64,000 bases of DNA from positions 3,305,001 through 3,369,000 of the forward strand of contig NZ_CP119422.1 in NCBI RefSeq assembly GCF_030506285.1, read 5' to 3'. Positions 10,369 to 18,162 of this stretch are shown piece after piece (the stretch's first letter is position 1; each line of letters begins with the position of its first letter). This DNA comes from Catalinimonas niigatensis. Lineage in GTDB: Bacteria; Bacteroidota; Bacteroidia; Cytophagales; Cyclobacteriaceae. Below the pieces are notes generated by a model that saw nothing but the letters and a program-made list of their open reading frames with translations, was not told the DNA's origin and made no database searches. A program made the translations under genes and the position numbers.

Positions 10369-10396
10369 CTCAGTGTCCTCTGCGAGTGACACTGAG
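10369..10396. repeat. REP palindrome, short form (B type)
   Basis: A perfect 9-bp inverted repeat ctcagtgtc/gacactgag around loop ctctgcgagt. The stem differs from the A type by paired changes (agtc/gact to tgtc/gaca), so pairing is preserved. Confidence 0.9.
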
Positions 10397-10445
10397 GAGG
10401 AGCAAGGTATAAATCTGTATTTATAGGTATTCTGAATTTTGTTTA

Positions 10446-11327
10446 CTACTTAAAATCTACCAGATCTGAATCTTTTTTTGGACTTAACTCATAGTAGGTT
10501 ACTTCATCATCGTGCTCGTACCACTTATAACGAGATTGTAAAAATCTAAAATTTTTCAATACCTCGTGCATTTCTGTTTGAAAGTCTTTGATGTTGCCGT
10601 TAGAAGCAAATGTTCCGCCAGTAAAAGTGATCCAGCGTGTCCCTTGGGCAGAACCTTCCACCTCAATATCATGCTCCCACATCAGCTCATCCACAATTCT
10701 TACATATTCTTTCCGCATTTTAGGGAATTCCTGAATTTGTATTCGCTTTACTTTTTGCTCAAGGGTAGAGGCTAATTCAACCTGTTCTTCTATTCTAGGA
10801 TCAGCATCCTGGATCAAGTTGGCCCAGGTAGCAAACAATACAAGCCCAAACTGAAGTGACTCTACTGAACCTCTATATTCTGAAAAATTAACCCCGTCAT
10901 CAATAGCCTTAATTTCCCTTTTTAGAGATGCGGTCAGTTGTTCTATCTCTTTTTCTTTGTCGCTTTTCTTTTTTTCAAGGACTGCTTTTTTACGTTCTTC
11001 CCTTTCCACCTTCTCAAGACTATCCATGTCAGTCAGCATATCATCGGCCATCCAGCGGTAGGGATCATCGGAAGATACGTTCTTAAGTGCATTTCTGGCT
11101 TCATAATATTGCCCTTTGTAAAAATGCGTTTCAGCTTCAGCATAATAATCCTTAGCATCTTTTTTAGTGATCCATCCGGCAATGACAAGATAAAAGATGA
11201 AAACGATCGCCCAGTAAAAAACAAACAACTTCTGGTTTACATCATAATGCCAACGAATGAAAAATCCAGGCTCTTTTAGGCCTACTATTAACAGGATAAT
11301 TAATAAAAGAAAAATGAAAGTCAACAT
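10446..11327 (-). CDS. hypothetical membrane protein with coiled coil
   Basis: About 293 residues from the ATG at 11327; an in-frame TTG at 11393 would give 315. The N-terminus MLTFIFLLLIILLIVGL is a membrane helix and a second follows (LFVFYWAIVFIFYLVIAGW). A charged region about residues 75-140 is rich in E/K and looks like a coiled coil (RKKAVLEKKKSDKEKEIEQ), followed by a soluble C-terminal domain. I do not recognise the family. The gene sits between two REP clusters in the accessory region, with no clear operon partner. It may be an exported or membrane-anchored periplasmic protein. Confidence 0.6.
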   Translation of the reverse strand: MLTFIFLLLIILLIVGLKEPGFFIRWHYDVNQKLFVFYWAIVFIFYLVIAGWITKKDAKDYYAEAETHFYKGQYYEARNALKNVSSDDPYRWMADDMLTDMDSLEKVEREERKKAVLEKKKSDKEKEIEQLTASLKREIKAIDDGVNFSEYRGSVESLQFGLVLFATWANLIQDADPRIEEQVELASTLEQKVKRIQIQEFPKMRKEYVRIVDELMWEHDIEVEGSAQGTRWITFTGGTFASNGNIKDFQTEMHEVLKNFRFLQSRYKWYEHDDEVTYYELSPKKDSDLVDFK

Positions 11328-11540
11328 GATGGCTAGATATTTTATAAGTAAATCAGCAGGAATTAATATTAATCCAGCCTCATTTTTTAACAAAGATAAT
11401 TAAATCCTGACAAATTTACATAAACTATATTTTCACTGTAATGATCTCATCCCATTGGTTAGTATTTCGCTACGATAATTAATTCTGTGTCTCCCTTAGA
11501 TAACACCTTAAAATAGTTCTATAAAATGTTCTTGTCCCCC

Positions 11541-11568
11541 CTCAGAGTCACCTGCAAGGGACTCTGAG
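11541..11568. repeat. REP palindrome, short form (A type)
   Basis: Identical to the unit at 10315-10342 in stem (ctcagagtc/gactctgag) and loop. It is followed after 26 nt by a long B-type REP, the same spacing as the first pair. Confidence 0.9.
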
Positions 11569-11594
11569 CATCTGGAAAGTAAAATTTGTCATAA

Positions 11595-11636
11595 TTCAGT
11601 GTACTCTGCAACAATTCCATTGCGGGTGACACTGAG
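11595..11636. repeat. REP palindrome, long form (B type)
   Basis: A 42-nt unit with arms ttcagtgta/gacactgag (imperfect at both ends). Its 24-nt loop contains caattccattgcgggt, i.e. 14 nt more than the short form. Confidence 0.85.
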
Positions 11637-11671
11637 TGTGTGGGAACCACTAATTAATTATTTATTCCCTC

Positions 11672-11699
11672 CTCAGAGTCCTCTGCGAGTGACTCTGAG
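11672..11699. repeat. REP palindrome, short hybrid form
   Basis: An A-type stem (ctcagagtc/gactctgag) carrying the B-type loop ctctgcgagt. It is a natural recombinant or intermediate between the two types. Confidence 0.9.
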
Positions 11700-11769
11700 G
11701 GGAAACTCCCTCAACTTAGTACTTAGCATTCCATAGGCATGGTTTGTCAACCTAAACTGAAGTACCTGC

Positions 11770-11951
11770 TCCTACCAGGGATACTTATAAAATGAGGGGA
11801 GGTATGATCTTCCCCACCAGGGATGGCTGCGAAAGACTGTTCGCTTGTACCTGTCCCTGGCAGGGATGGGTATTTCAGATTGTCATGTTGCTTACGTCCC
11901 TATCAGGGAAAGTAATAAAGCCCAGTCTTTTGTTCATTTCCCTTAGCGGGA
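11770..11951. repeat. array of five small palindromes, 42-43 nt period
   Basis: Five copies of a 12-13-nt palindromic core close to tccctANcaggga begin at 11770, 11811, 11854, 11897 and 11939. Their ggga ends are 42, 43, 43 and 42 nt apart, while the intervening sequences are unrelated. A possible degenerate sixth unit (ttccataggcatgg) lies one period upstream at 11729. A 42-nt period is four helical turns, so the palindromes face the same side of the DNA. The repeat core is far shorter and more variable than a CRISPR repeat. The function is unknown. The array occupies the gap between two REP clusters and the gene at 12125. Confidence 0.7.
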
Positions 11952-12124
11952 TACATGCTCCAGCGCGTCTTTTTGTTCTTGTATCTGCTTCTGAAATAAT
12001 GAAAAGGCATACCCTACATAACAATCTCTACCTCATCCATTAAACTTACCTGTGTATGTTTACTTGTGATCAGTATGATGATCCTCTTGTGAATCTCTTT
12101 TATTTTCATCATAAAAAAAATTGT

Positions 12125-12763
12125 ATGAGAAAGAGTATTTACAAAGAGTTGGAAAGTAATCGTCAGGTGGTGGCAGGAGCCTTAGCCAGTCCTGAAATCA
12201 TTAGAGTGATGTCTCCTTTGGGCTACGACCGTAAGGAAATCAACTTTGGCAACAACCTTTTGGCCAAAATGGCGAGCCAGCAGGATGAGCGTGAGCATGA
12301 AGAGAACCTTCAGAAGATGAGCACCCAAAAGCTACGGGGGGCATACAAAGAAGCGAATTCACTTTATATGAACCATCTGAAGTTTGCCCGCCTGCTTTTC
12401 GCGCCCCAGAGCCAGAGCTGGAATGATATGAAATTGGGCGGTAAACGCAGTCAAAACATGGCAGGCTGGTTGATGCAGGTTAAGGCTTTTTATAAGTATG
12501 CCATCCCTTTAGCGGATACATTTGCCCAACGGGGTATCACTGCCGAAGAATTAGGCCAGGCAGAAGCGATGATAGAGGCAGTAGGCGATGCCCGGATACA
12601 ACAAAACCAGAGCAAAAGCCGCAAGCAGGTTGCCAAAGAGCGTCGCGACCAGGAGCGAAAGGAAATGCAGCGGTGGATGAGCAAATTTATCAAAGCTGCC
12701 CGCTATGCATTTGACGAAGACAAGCAGCAACTGGAAGCGCTGGGTATTGTAGTACCTTCTTAG
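12125..12763 (+). CDS. hypothetical helical protein
   Basis: About 212 residues from the ATG at 12125 (MRKSIYKELESNRQ); the longer reading from 12056 adds an implausible tail. The protein is almost wholly helical and highly charged, with KSRKQVAKERRDQERKEMQRW near residues 170-190 and no signal peptide, so it is probably cytoplasmic. I do not recognise a domain with certainty. It is bracketed by the 42-nt-period palindrome array upstream and a REP pair 13 nt downstream, and a terminator follows at 12918. Its codon use looks like that of its neighbours. Confidence 0.65.
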   Translation: MRKSIYKELESNRQVVAGALASPEIIRVMSPLGYDRKEINFGNNLLAKMASQQDEREHEENLQKMSTQKLRGAYKEANSLYMNHLKFARLLFAPQSQSWNDMKLGGKRSQNMAGWLMQVKAFYKYAIPLADTFAQRGITAEELGQAEAMIEAVGDARIQQNQSKSRKQVAKERRDQERKEMQRWMSKFIKAARYAFDEDKQQLEALGIVVPS

Positions 12764-12775
12764 GGAATGTTCCTC

Positions 12776-12815
12776 CTCAGAGTCCCCGCGGCGACCACTT
12801 GCAGGTGACTCTGAG
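12776..12815. repeat. REP palindrome, long A-type variant (40 nt)
   Basis: Arms ctcagagtc/gactctgag with a 22-nt loop (cccgcggcgaccacttgcaggt) unlike the other loops. It starts 13 nt after the stop of the 12125 gene and pairs with the next REP over a 14-nt spacer. Confidence 0.85.
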
Positions 12816-12829
12816 ATCCTTGCAGGAAA

Positions 12830-12871
12830 CTCAGTGTCCTCTGCGCCAATTCCATTGCGGGTGACACTGAG
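12830..12871. repeat. REP palindrome, long form (B type)
   Basis: A 42-nt unit with perfect arms ctcagtgtc/gacactgag and a 24-nt loop with gcg-ccaattccatt-gcg. It is the best intact example of the long form and the reference used to reconstruct the interrupted unit at 8427/9700. Confidence 0.9.
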
Positions 12872-12917
12872 GAAGGGTACATTGAAGATTAAAAATTAGG
12901 ATTATTGGGTTTGACAG

Positions 12918-12956
12918 AAGGGTGTGTTTCTGAGAGAATCGGAAAGCACCCTTTTC
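12918..12956 (+). terminator. probable terminator after the 12125 gene
   Basis: A stem aagggtg/caccctt with an inner gtttc/gaaa helix, followed by ttttctattt. The loop is longer than usual. Confidence 0.5.
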
Positions 12957-13108
12957 TATTTACTCTCCCTTTAAACCTCAAAACCTGATGGGCGATGTAA
13001 TAGACACGCCATGCAAACACGCGTGTGGAGCATCAGGTCATTGAAATCGATCCATGATTTTTCGCTAATTTATTAAAAAAAATATATGCCTAATCTAAAC
13101 TAAATATA

Positions 13109-13116
13109 TATCTTTG
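13109..13116 (+). promoter_or_regulatory. possible Bacteroidota -7 box
   Basis: tatctttg fits TAnnTTTG, about 110 nt before the metalloprotease lipoprotein gene. No convincing -33 TTG is seen at the right distance, so this is tentative. Confidence 0.3.
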
Positions 13117-13225
13117 AAAGAATAGATTAAATAAAATAAGCGTTTAAGCGCAATGATTTCACTAAAATACAACTCATTTTTACAACCTACTTATATTTAT
13201 TTTTTACAAACTAATAAACTACGCA

Positions 13226-14392
13226 ATGAAACTTTTCAGACTTTTACCGGCAATTCTTGCCTTTTCTTTTATCCTGCTGACAGCATGTGAAAAGGAGCTT
13301 GATGGTACGCTTAATCCATCCACTTCGGACATGCTTTCTGCTGAAGCAACTGAAAGACTGGGACAGTCGGATTTTTCTTTTCCTGATGGACTTGAAAAAA
13401 GACTAGAGGCCCCTTCCTTATTATTACACACCCATCCTGAATACAGAGACATGGTTCTCAGGGCTTTGGGGGCTATTGAACCTACCCCTTGTGATAGTAA
13501 TACACCTTTAAATCAGTGGCTGAGCCAGGAACTTTCAGACTGGAATGCAGAAATGAGGTTTTATGCAAATGCTACAGCTATGTATGATTTGCCCACCTAT
13601 GATGCGCTGGTATTTGAAAACAGTTCTAAGAATCAGTACTTCGGCCCAGAGGGAGAATACACCAAGCCCCTAACTAAGGCATTCAAGGATTTACAGCGTT
13701 TCTGGGATATTCAATCAGATGACATTGTACTGGTTGCTATGCATGGTAATATGTTGCTTGATAGAGATAAATTGCTCAGAACTTATGAGGCTGCCTTTGG
13801 TTTATCCCCTGCCGATGCTGCCTATTATGCTGACCTTGTATTACTTTTACTGGAAACGTACCCTCAATACAGAAATGGGAATCACCCTATCTTTACTTTC
13901 AATGCTTTTGCTTTGGAAGGGTTTAACTATCCGCCCTATGCTAATATTCCAGACAAGATTGTCATGGGTGATGGTATCATGGAAGCTTATACTGCTCTCG
14001 GCTATGATGATGTAGCTCCTCAGGCCATACTGGCCCATGAATTCGGGCATCATATTCAATTTCAACTAGACTTGTTCGAGGAGGTAAGTAGTCCTGAAGC
14101 TACCCGCAGAACTGAACTTATGGCTGATGCTTATGCGGCTTACTATCTCTCCCATGCCCGAGGGGCCAGCATGCAATGGAAAAGGGTACAGCAATTTCTT
14201 GAGGTATTTTTTAATATTGGGGATTGTGGGTTTACCAGTAATGGTCACCATGGTACACATACGCAAAGAATGGCTGCTGCTGAATGGGGTTATCAACTTG
14301 CCGATAATGCTCAGAAACAAGGACACATTCTGAGCAGCCAGGAATTTGCCCAGCTTTTTGATGCCCAATTACCTGAGCTGGTCTTACTTTAA
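13226..14392 (+). CDS. zinc metalloprotease-like lipoprotein
   Basis: A 388-residue lipoprotein: signal peptide with lipobox LLTAC (Cys21), so it is anchored in the outer or inner membrane after export. The zinc-binding HEFGH motif is at residues 270-274 (ILAHEFGHHIQ), and the likely third ligand is Glu296 in TELMADAYAAYY. This HExxH plus ExxAD pattern is that of gluzincin-type peptidases (M48-like or the neutral zinc metallopeptidase group). A His-rich GHHGTHTQRM segment follows near residue 340. Substrate unknown. The gene is monocistronic, with a terminator directly after it and a -7-like box about 110 nt upstream. Confidence 0.75.
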   Translation: MKLFRLLPAILAFSFILLTACEKELDGTLNPSTSDMLSAEATERLGQSDFSFPDGLEKRLEAPSLLLHTHPEYRDMVLRALGAIEPTPCDSNTPLNQWLSQELSDWNAEMRFYANATAMYDLPTYDALVFENSSKNQYFGPEGEYTKPLTKAFKDLQRFWDIQSDDIVLVAMHGNMLLDRDKLLRTYEAAFGLSPADAAYYADLVLLLLETYPQYRNGNHPIFTFNAFALEGFNYPPYANIPDKIVMGDGIMEAYTALGYDDVAPQAILAHEFGHHIQFQLDLFEEVSSPEATRRTELMADAYAAYYLSHARGASMQWKRVQQFLEVFFNIGDCGFTSNGHHGTHTQRMAAAEWGYQLADNAQKQGHILSSQEFAQLFDAQLPELVLL

Positions 14393-14426
14393 CAGCTAAG
14401 TTTTTTAACTCACTACTTAGAACATA

Positions 14427-14460
14427 AATCACCCCTAATTATGCAGGGGTGATTATTTTT
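14427..14460 (+). terminator. terminator of the metalloprotease gene
   Basis: A perfect 10-bp stem aatcacccct/aggggtgatt (14427-14436, 14445-14454) followed by attttttt, 35 nt after the stop. Confidence 0.85.
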
Positions 14461-14468
14461 TTAACTCT

Positions 14469-14510
14469 ATCCGTGTCCTCTGCGCCAATTCCATTGCGGG
14501 TGACACGGAG
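14469..14510. repeat. REP palindrome, long form with altered stem
   Basis: A 42-nt unit with the same 24-nt loop as 12830-12871. The stem is ccgtgtc/gacacgg: both arms changed together compared with cagtgtc/gacactg, a compensatory pair of changes. Confidence 0.85.
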
Positions 14511-14638
14511 GGTTTGGAAGTTGACGAGGAGAGTCATGCGATACAATCGCTCGCCAGATAGTAACTTATTGGGCTTCCATCTCATAGCTAAATGATCCCT
14601 CCTGAAAGACAAGCACTATGGAATAGTGAAATAAATAA

Positions 14639-14667
14639 AAAAGTGCCCTACACAGCAGGGCACTTTT
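14639..14667 (-). terminator. terminator of tatA (could act on both strands)
   Basis: A 9-bp stem aagtgccct/agggcactt (14641-14649, 14657-14665) with A-run before and T-run after. It is placed 65 nt past the tatA stop. Confidence 0.7.
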
Positions 14668-14731
14668 TCTATTAACCAAAAATTTGTGTACCTGTGAGAT
14701 ACACATACTTACCCATTTTTAACAACCACTA

Positions 14732-14914
14732 TCATGTCTCTTTCAGGTCTTTTTCTACATCCCTGATGGCTGCTTTGTATTCTTTGATACCCTGACCTAG
14801 GCCTTTGGCCATCTGGGGGATCTTCTTAGCACCAAAAAAAAGCATAATGACTGCCAGGATCAGGAAGATTTCCCATCCTCCCAGTCCTCCTATAAATAAT
14901 AATAAGCTATTCAT
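14732..14914 (-). CDS. tatA: twin-arginine translocase subunit TatA/TatE
   Basis: A 60-residue protein with the TatA/E layout: one N-terminal membrane helix (GGWEIFLILAVIMLFFG), the hinge FGAKKIPQMAKGLG with its conserved Phe-Gly, then an amphipathic helix and a short charged tail. TatA oligomerises to form the passage for folded proteins carrying an RR signal. It lies about 100 nt downstream of two ferritin-like genes whose products have twin-arginine leaders, suggesting a functional link. A REP sits between them. tatC is not in the window. A terminator follows. Confidence 0.93.
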   Translation of the reverse strand: MNSLLLFIGGLGGWEIFLILAVIMLFFGAKKIPQMAKGLGQGIKEYKAAIRDVEKDLKET

Positions 14915-14960
14915 ATCGTATCGGTTTTAAATAAAAAAATAAATTAAAATGCCCTTGAAT

Positions 14961-14988
14961 CCTCAGAGTCCTTTCGGAAACTCTGAGG
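14961..14988. repeat. REP palindrome, short form
   Basis: Inverted repeat cctcagagt/actctgagg around a 10-nt loop (cctttcggaa). It lies between tatA and the ferritin-like genes and is the last REP seen in the cluster. Confidence 0.85.
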
Positions 14989-15010
14989 GTAAGGGGCCTG
15001 TCTACATCAA

Positions 15011-15835
15011 TTAACTCACAATAAATAAGCTGGCGATCGCTACTGCGGTCTCACCGCTCATAGGTTCATCGTAGGCTTCTGTTCCGGCATCGGCACCAAA
15101 TTCCATAGTGGTATCATAGCCTGCCTGATTGGTCACTTCTTCGCCATCATATACCCCCTGAGTTGCTTCGGGCATACCTTCACCCCGGTTGTTCTGCACA
15201 ATCCATCCCTTTAGTCCCCTCAGTCGGCGAATCTCAGAAGCATGCCTGGCCTCTACCGAATGTATCTGTAATGCCGCGGTAAGCAGGTCGGGCGCACTCA
15301 TCAGGTTAGCAGCCTGTCCTTTGTAGGCACGCACTCCGGTATCTTCAAAAGCCTGTGCCAGAGCCAGCAGCTGCGCATAAGCAGTTTCCTGTCCAATACC
15401 GTTTTCGTTGAAGGGGTCAAATGCACCACCCACCGTAAAGTCAAAAGTAGGCTTATCCACCACATTCTCTCCCAAACCGGCAATCAGAAAGTCCACGTGG
15501 GCTTTTTCATGCCTGGCAATTTGCATATATACTTTTTCGGCACGGGTACCGGCAGGCACTACCCCTGATTCCAGGGCCAGACGATAAAACTCATCCTCCA
15601 GATATTCCAGGGTCAGGGCCAGTTGCAATGCCTGTACCGGGCTGTTCATGCTTTGTGCCATCACTTTTTTGGAAGAAAACATGGCAGCACCCAGGGGCAC
15701 AGCACTCATCGCCAGTTTCTTGCTCAGGCCTCCCAGTTGATTAAATGCCTGGCGCCGTGATAGGATACTTCCCTTCTCTTGCTGAGAAGACAGTTCATCA
15801 CTTGTAAAATGGTCTAAAAAACGTATGATATTCAT
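15011..15835 (-). CDS. Tat-exported ferritin-like domain protein
   Basis: 274 residues from the ATG at 15835 (MNIIRFLDHF); the upstream extension overlaps the neighbour and is not needed. A twin-arginine leader lies at residues 25-50 (SRRQAFNQLGG then a hydrophobic stretch ending in AQS). The remainder is a Ferritin_2-type four-helix bundle with EYLEDEFY, RHEKAHVDF, FEDTGVRAY and HSVEARHASEIR, the carboxylate/histidine metal ligands. Such proteins are periplasmic and probably bind iron or manganese; the enzymatic role is unknown. It starts 19 nt after the homologous upstream gene, forming an operon, with tatA just downstream. Confidence 0.85.
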   Translation of the reverse strand: MNIIRFLDHFTSDELSSQQEKGSILSRRQAFNQLGGLSKKLAMSAVPLGAAMFSSKKVMAQSMNSPVQALQLALTLEYLEDEFYRLALESGVVPAGTRAEKVYMQIARHEKAHVDFLIAGLGENVVDKPTFDFTVGGAFDPFNENGIGQETAYAQLLALAQAFEDTGVRAYKGQAANLMSAPDLLTAALQIHSVEARHASEIRRLRGLKGWIVQNNRGEGMPEATQGVYDGEEVTNQAGYDTTMEFGADAGTEAYDEPMSGETAVAIASLFIVS

Positions 15836-15854
15836 AATATAAAGCTTTAAGGTC

Positions 15855-16610
15855 TTATGATGTAGGTAAATTATTGGCAGTAAACTCAGTGGTAATGAAG
15901 CCTCCGGCAATCGGAAGTATGTCTGCCGGTGACAGTGCCACATCCAGTCCGTTCGTCGGATCTACCACATCATCTCCGGCAAAGTCATCCGAATCAGGAT
16001 TGATGAGGCTACGAATCGCAGCAGCATGACGCGCTTCCACCGACACAATCTTACCGGCAATCAACAGATAGTCAGGATTGCTGAGCAGCCTTCCTGCTCC
16101 ATTGTAGGCAGCCACACCGGTATCTTCCAGGGCTTTGGCAGTAGCCAGCACCGCATCACGATTGCTAAAATCCAGGTCGCCATAGTCAAATTCCAGTTCA
16201 GGCAATACCAGAGAGCTATCGCTTACTGCTGCCGTAATGGCTGTTTTGAAAAACTCACGGTGAATCACTTCATGGTAATACAAATCGGTAAGTACCTGCT
16301 GCTCTTCAGCAGTGATTCCTGTATAGAAGTTATTGAATACCCTGGTATAGAAATCAGCTTCCAGTTGTTCCAGCGCGTAGGCATAATTGAGAACGCCCAC
16401 ATCTCCACTTCCTAAGTCAAATACTGTGTCCTCATCAGGGTCAGTAGGATTGGTTGGCGTCATTTCATCATCATCTTCACATCCTGCCAGCAACAAACCA
16501 CCTATGGCAAGGGAAGCGCCTCCCAGTTTGATAAATTGTCTCCGGTTGGTAGCACCTGCCTGAAAGGGCTGGCTATCGGAGAGAGATACTTTAACACTGT
16601 GCTTCTTCAT
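15855..16610 (-). CDS. Tat-exported ferritin-like lipoprotein
   Basis: 251 residues. The leader has NRRQFIKLGG (RR at 23-24) and a lipobox LLAGC (Cys44), so it is a twin-arginine-targeted lipoprotein. The mature part is a ferritin-like bundle: YALEQLEADFY, YYHEVIHREFF, LEDTGVAAYNG and VSVEARHAAAIR. It is homologous to the next gene and probably arose by duplication. The acidic linker EDDDEMTPTNPTDPDEDT follows the lipid anchor. It is the first gene of a pair, with a likely promoter in the 16611-16827 gap shared with the divergent permease. Likely a metal-binding periplasmic protein. Confidence 0.85.
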   Translation of the reverse strand: MKKHSVKVSLSDSQPFQAGATNRRQFIKLGGASLAIGGLLLAGCEDDDEMTPTNPTDPDEDTVFDLGSGDVGVLNYAYALEQLEADFYTRVFNNFYTGITAEEQQVLTDLYYHEVIHREFFKTAITAAVSDSSLVLPELEFDYGDLDFSNRDAVLATAKALEDTGVAAYNGAGRLLSNPDYLLIAGKIVSVEARHAAAIRSLINPDSDDFAGDDVVDPTNGLDVALSPADILPIAGGFITTEFTANNLPTS

Positions 16611-16827
16611 AGTTATTTTAATTGTTAAAAAGTACCTTACCTACGAAGCTCAAGCTGAAAAAAGATTGGTAACGAGCAAAATAAATGGTAAAAGAGGGTT
16701 TATGGCATAGAGAAGAGCATTTATCAAAGCCAAATTATATCTGGTATATGACAATTTTGCTTCATGTAAATTTCATTTATAGCATGATTTACCTTATGTT
16801 CATGCCATTATTATTACTATATAGGGC

Positions 16828-18162
16828 ATGGCAGAAGCAAAACTTAAACAAACACTGGGACCGGTGCTCCTCTGGGGCATAGGAGTAGGACTGGTGATCT
16901 CAGGCATGTACTTTGGCTGGAATCTCGGCCTGGCCGAAGGCGGTACTGCCGGGCTGGGGGTGGCCACACTTTTTATCGCCATTATGTATGTCACTTTTAC
17001 CTTCAGCTATTCCGAACTGGCCTGTGCCATTCCCAAAGCCGGTGGGGCTTTTGACTATGCCGACCGGGCACTGGGCAAGCGGATGGGTTTCTTTGGAGGG
17101 ATGGCGCAGATCATAGAGTTTGTATTCGCGCCCCCTGCCATTGCTGCGGCGATCGGCGCGTACTTCCATATTTATTTTCCTGCCGTCCCTACACTGGTCA
17201 TCGCTATCATCGCTTACATTATATTTACCTTGCTCAATATCTCAGGCGTAAAGGCAGCCACTACTTTTGAACTGGTGATCACCGTGCTGGCAGTGGCAGA
17301 ATTATTCATCTTCGCTGGGGTAACCCTGCCGGAATTTGAATTTGCCAACCTCAGACAAAACGCCCTACCCAATGGCTGGGGCGGAGCTTTTGCTGCCATT
17401 CCCTTTGCGATCTGGTTCTTTCTGGCGATAGAGGGCGTGGCCAATGTGGCAGAAGAAACCATCAACCCACAGCGCAATGTACTTCTGGGCTTTGGCTCTG
17501 CCATATTTACCCTGGTGATGCTCTGCGTGCTTACCTTCTCTTCTGCGGTTGGGGTAGCCGGGTGGGAAGCTGTGGTGTATCCGGAAGGCAGTAACCAGCC
17601 TTCTGACTCGCCCCTGCCACTGGCATTATCTTATGTGGTGGGTGCCGAAAGCTGGCTGTACCATCTGCTCATTTCTATAGGTTTGCTGGGATTAGTAGCT
17701 TCTTTTCATGGTATCATCCTGGCTGCGGGCAGAGCTACCTTTGAGTTTGGACGGGTCAGCTATGTTCCCAAATTACTGGGCAAAGTGCATCCCCGTTTTC
17801 AAACACCTGCCAATGCGCTGATTGTCAATATGCTGATTGGAATAATTGCATTGCTGACCGGCAAAACTGGCGAAATTATTACCATTGCCTGCTTCGGAGC
17901 GCTAACGCTCTACATTATTTCCATGATCAGCTTCTTTGTATTGCGCAAAAAAGAACCGGAGATGGAGCGGCCTTTCAAGGTCCCTTTCTATCCTGCTTTT
18001 CCGGCTATCGCCCTGATCATTGCCAGTATTGCTCTGGTGGCCGTGACCCTTTACAATCCCGTAATCGCCCTGGTTTATTTTAGCATCATGGCACTGGCAT
18101 ATGTCTACTTCCATTTCTTTGTATTGAAAAAAGATGTAGTTCCCGGAGTAACGGCTAAATGA
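16828..18162 (+). CDS. ethanolamine permease-type APC transporter
   Basis: 444 residues with about 12 membrane helices. The N-terminal WGIGVGLVISGMYFGWNLG followed by LAEGG is characteristic of the ethanolamine permease subfamily (Eat) of the APC superfamily, which imports ethanolamine released from phospholipids. Other supporting segments are PKAGGAFDYADRALGKRMG and AIEGVANVAEETINPQRN. No ethanolamine ammonia-lyase (eutBC) or aldehyde dehydrogenase is in the window, so the catabolic genes must be elsewhere, or the substrate may be another small amine. The gene is divergent from the ferritin-like pair. Confidence 0.85.
   Translation: MAEAKLKQTLGPVLLWGIGVGLVISGMYFGWNLGLAEGGTAGLGVATLFIAIMYVTFTFSYSELACAIPKAGGAFDYADRALGKRMGFFGGMAQIIEFVFAPPAIAAAIGAYFHIYFPAVPTLVIAIIAYIIFTLLNISGVKAATTFELVITVLAVAELFIFAGVTLPEFEFANLRQNALPNGWGGAFAAIPFAIWFFLAIEGVANVAEETINPQRNVLLGFGSAIFTLVMLCVLTFSSAVGVAGWEAVVYPEGSNQPSDSPLPLALSYVVGAESWLYHLLISIGLLGLVASFHGIILAAGRATFEFGRVSYVPKLLGKVHPRFQTPANALIVNMLIGIIALLTGKTGEIITIACFGALTLYIISMISFFVLRKKEPEMERPFKVPFYPAFPAIALIIASIALVAVTLYNPVIALVYFSIMALAYVYFHFFVLKKDVVPGVTAK

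Noticed and set aside
11770-11951. CRISPR array
   Set aside because: Core repeat is only about 13 nt, differs between units, and no cas gene is in the window.
11792-12043. 83-codon open frame over the palindrome array
   Set aside because: Its protein-like look comes from the near-multiple-of-3 period of the array; the repeated PTRDG/PWQGW/LSGKV segments are the palindromes translated, and the composition is not protein-like.
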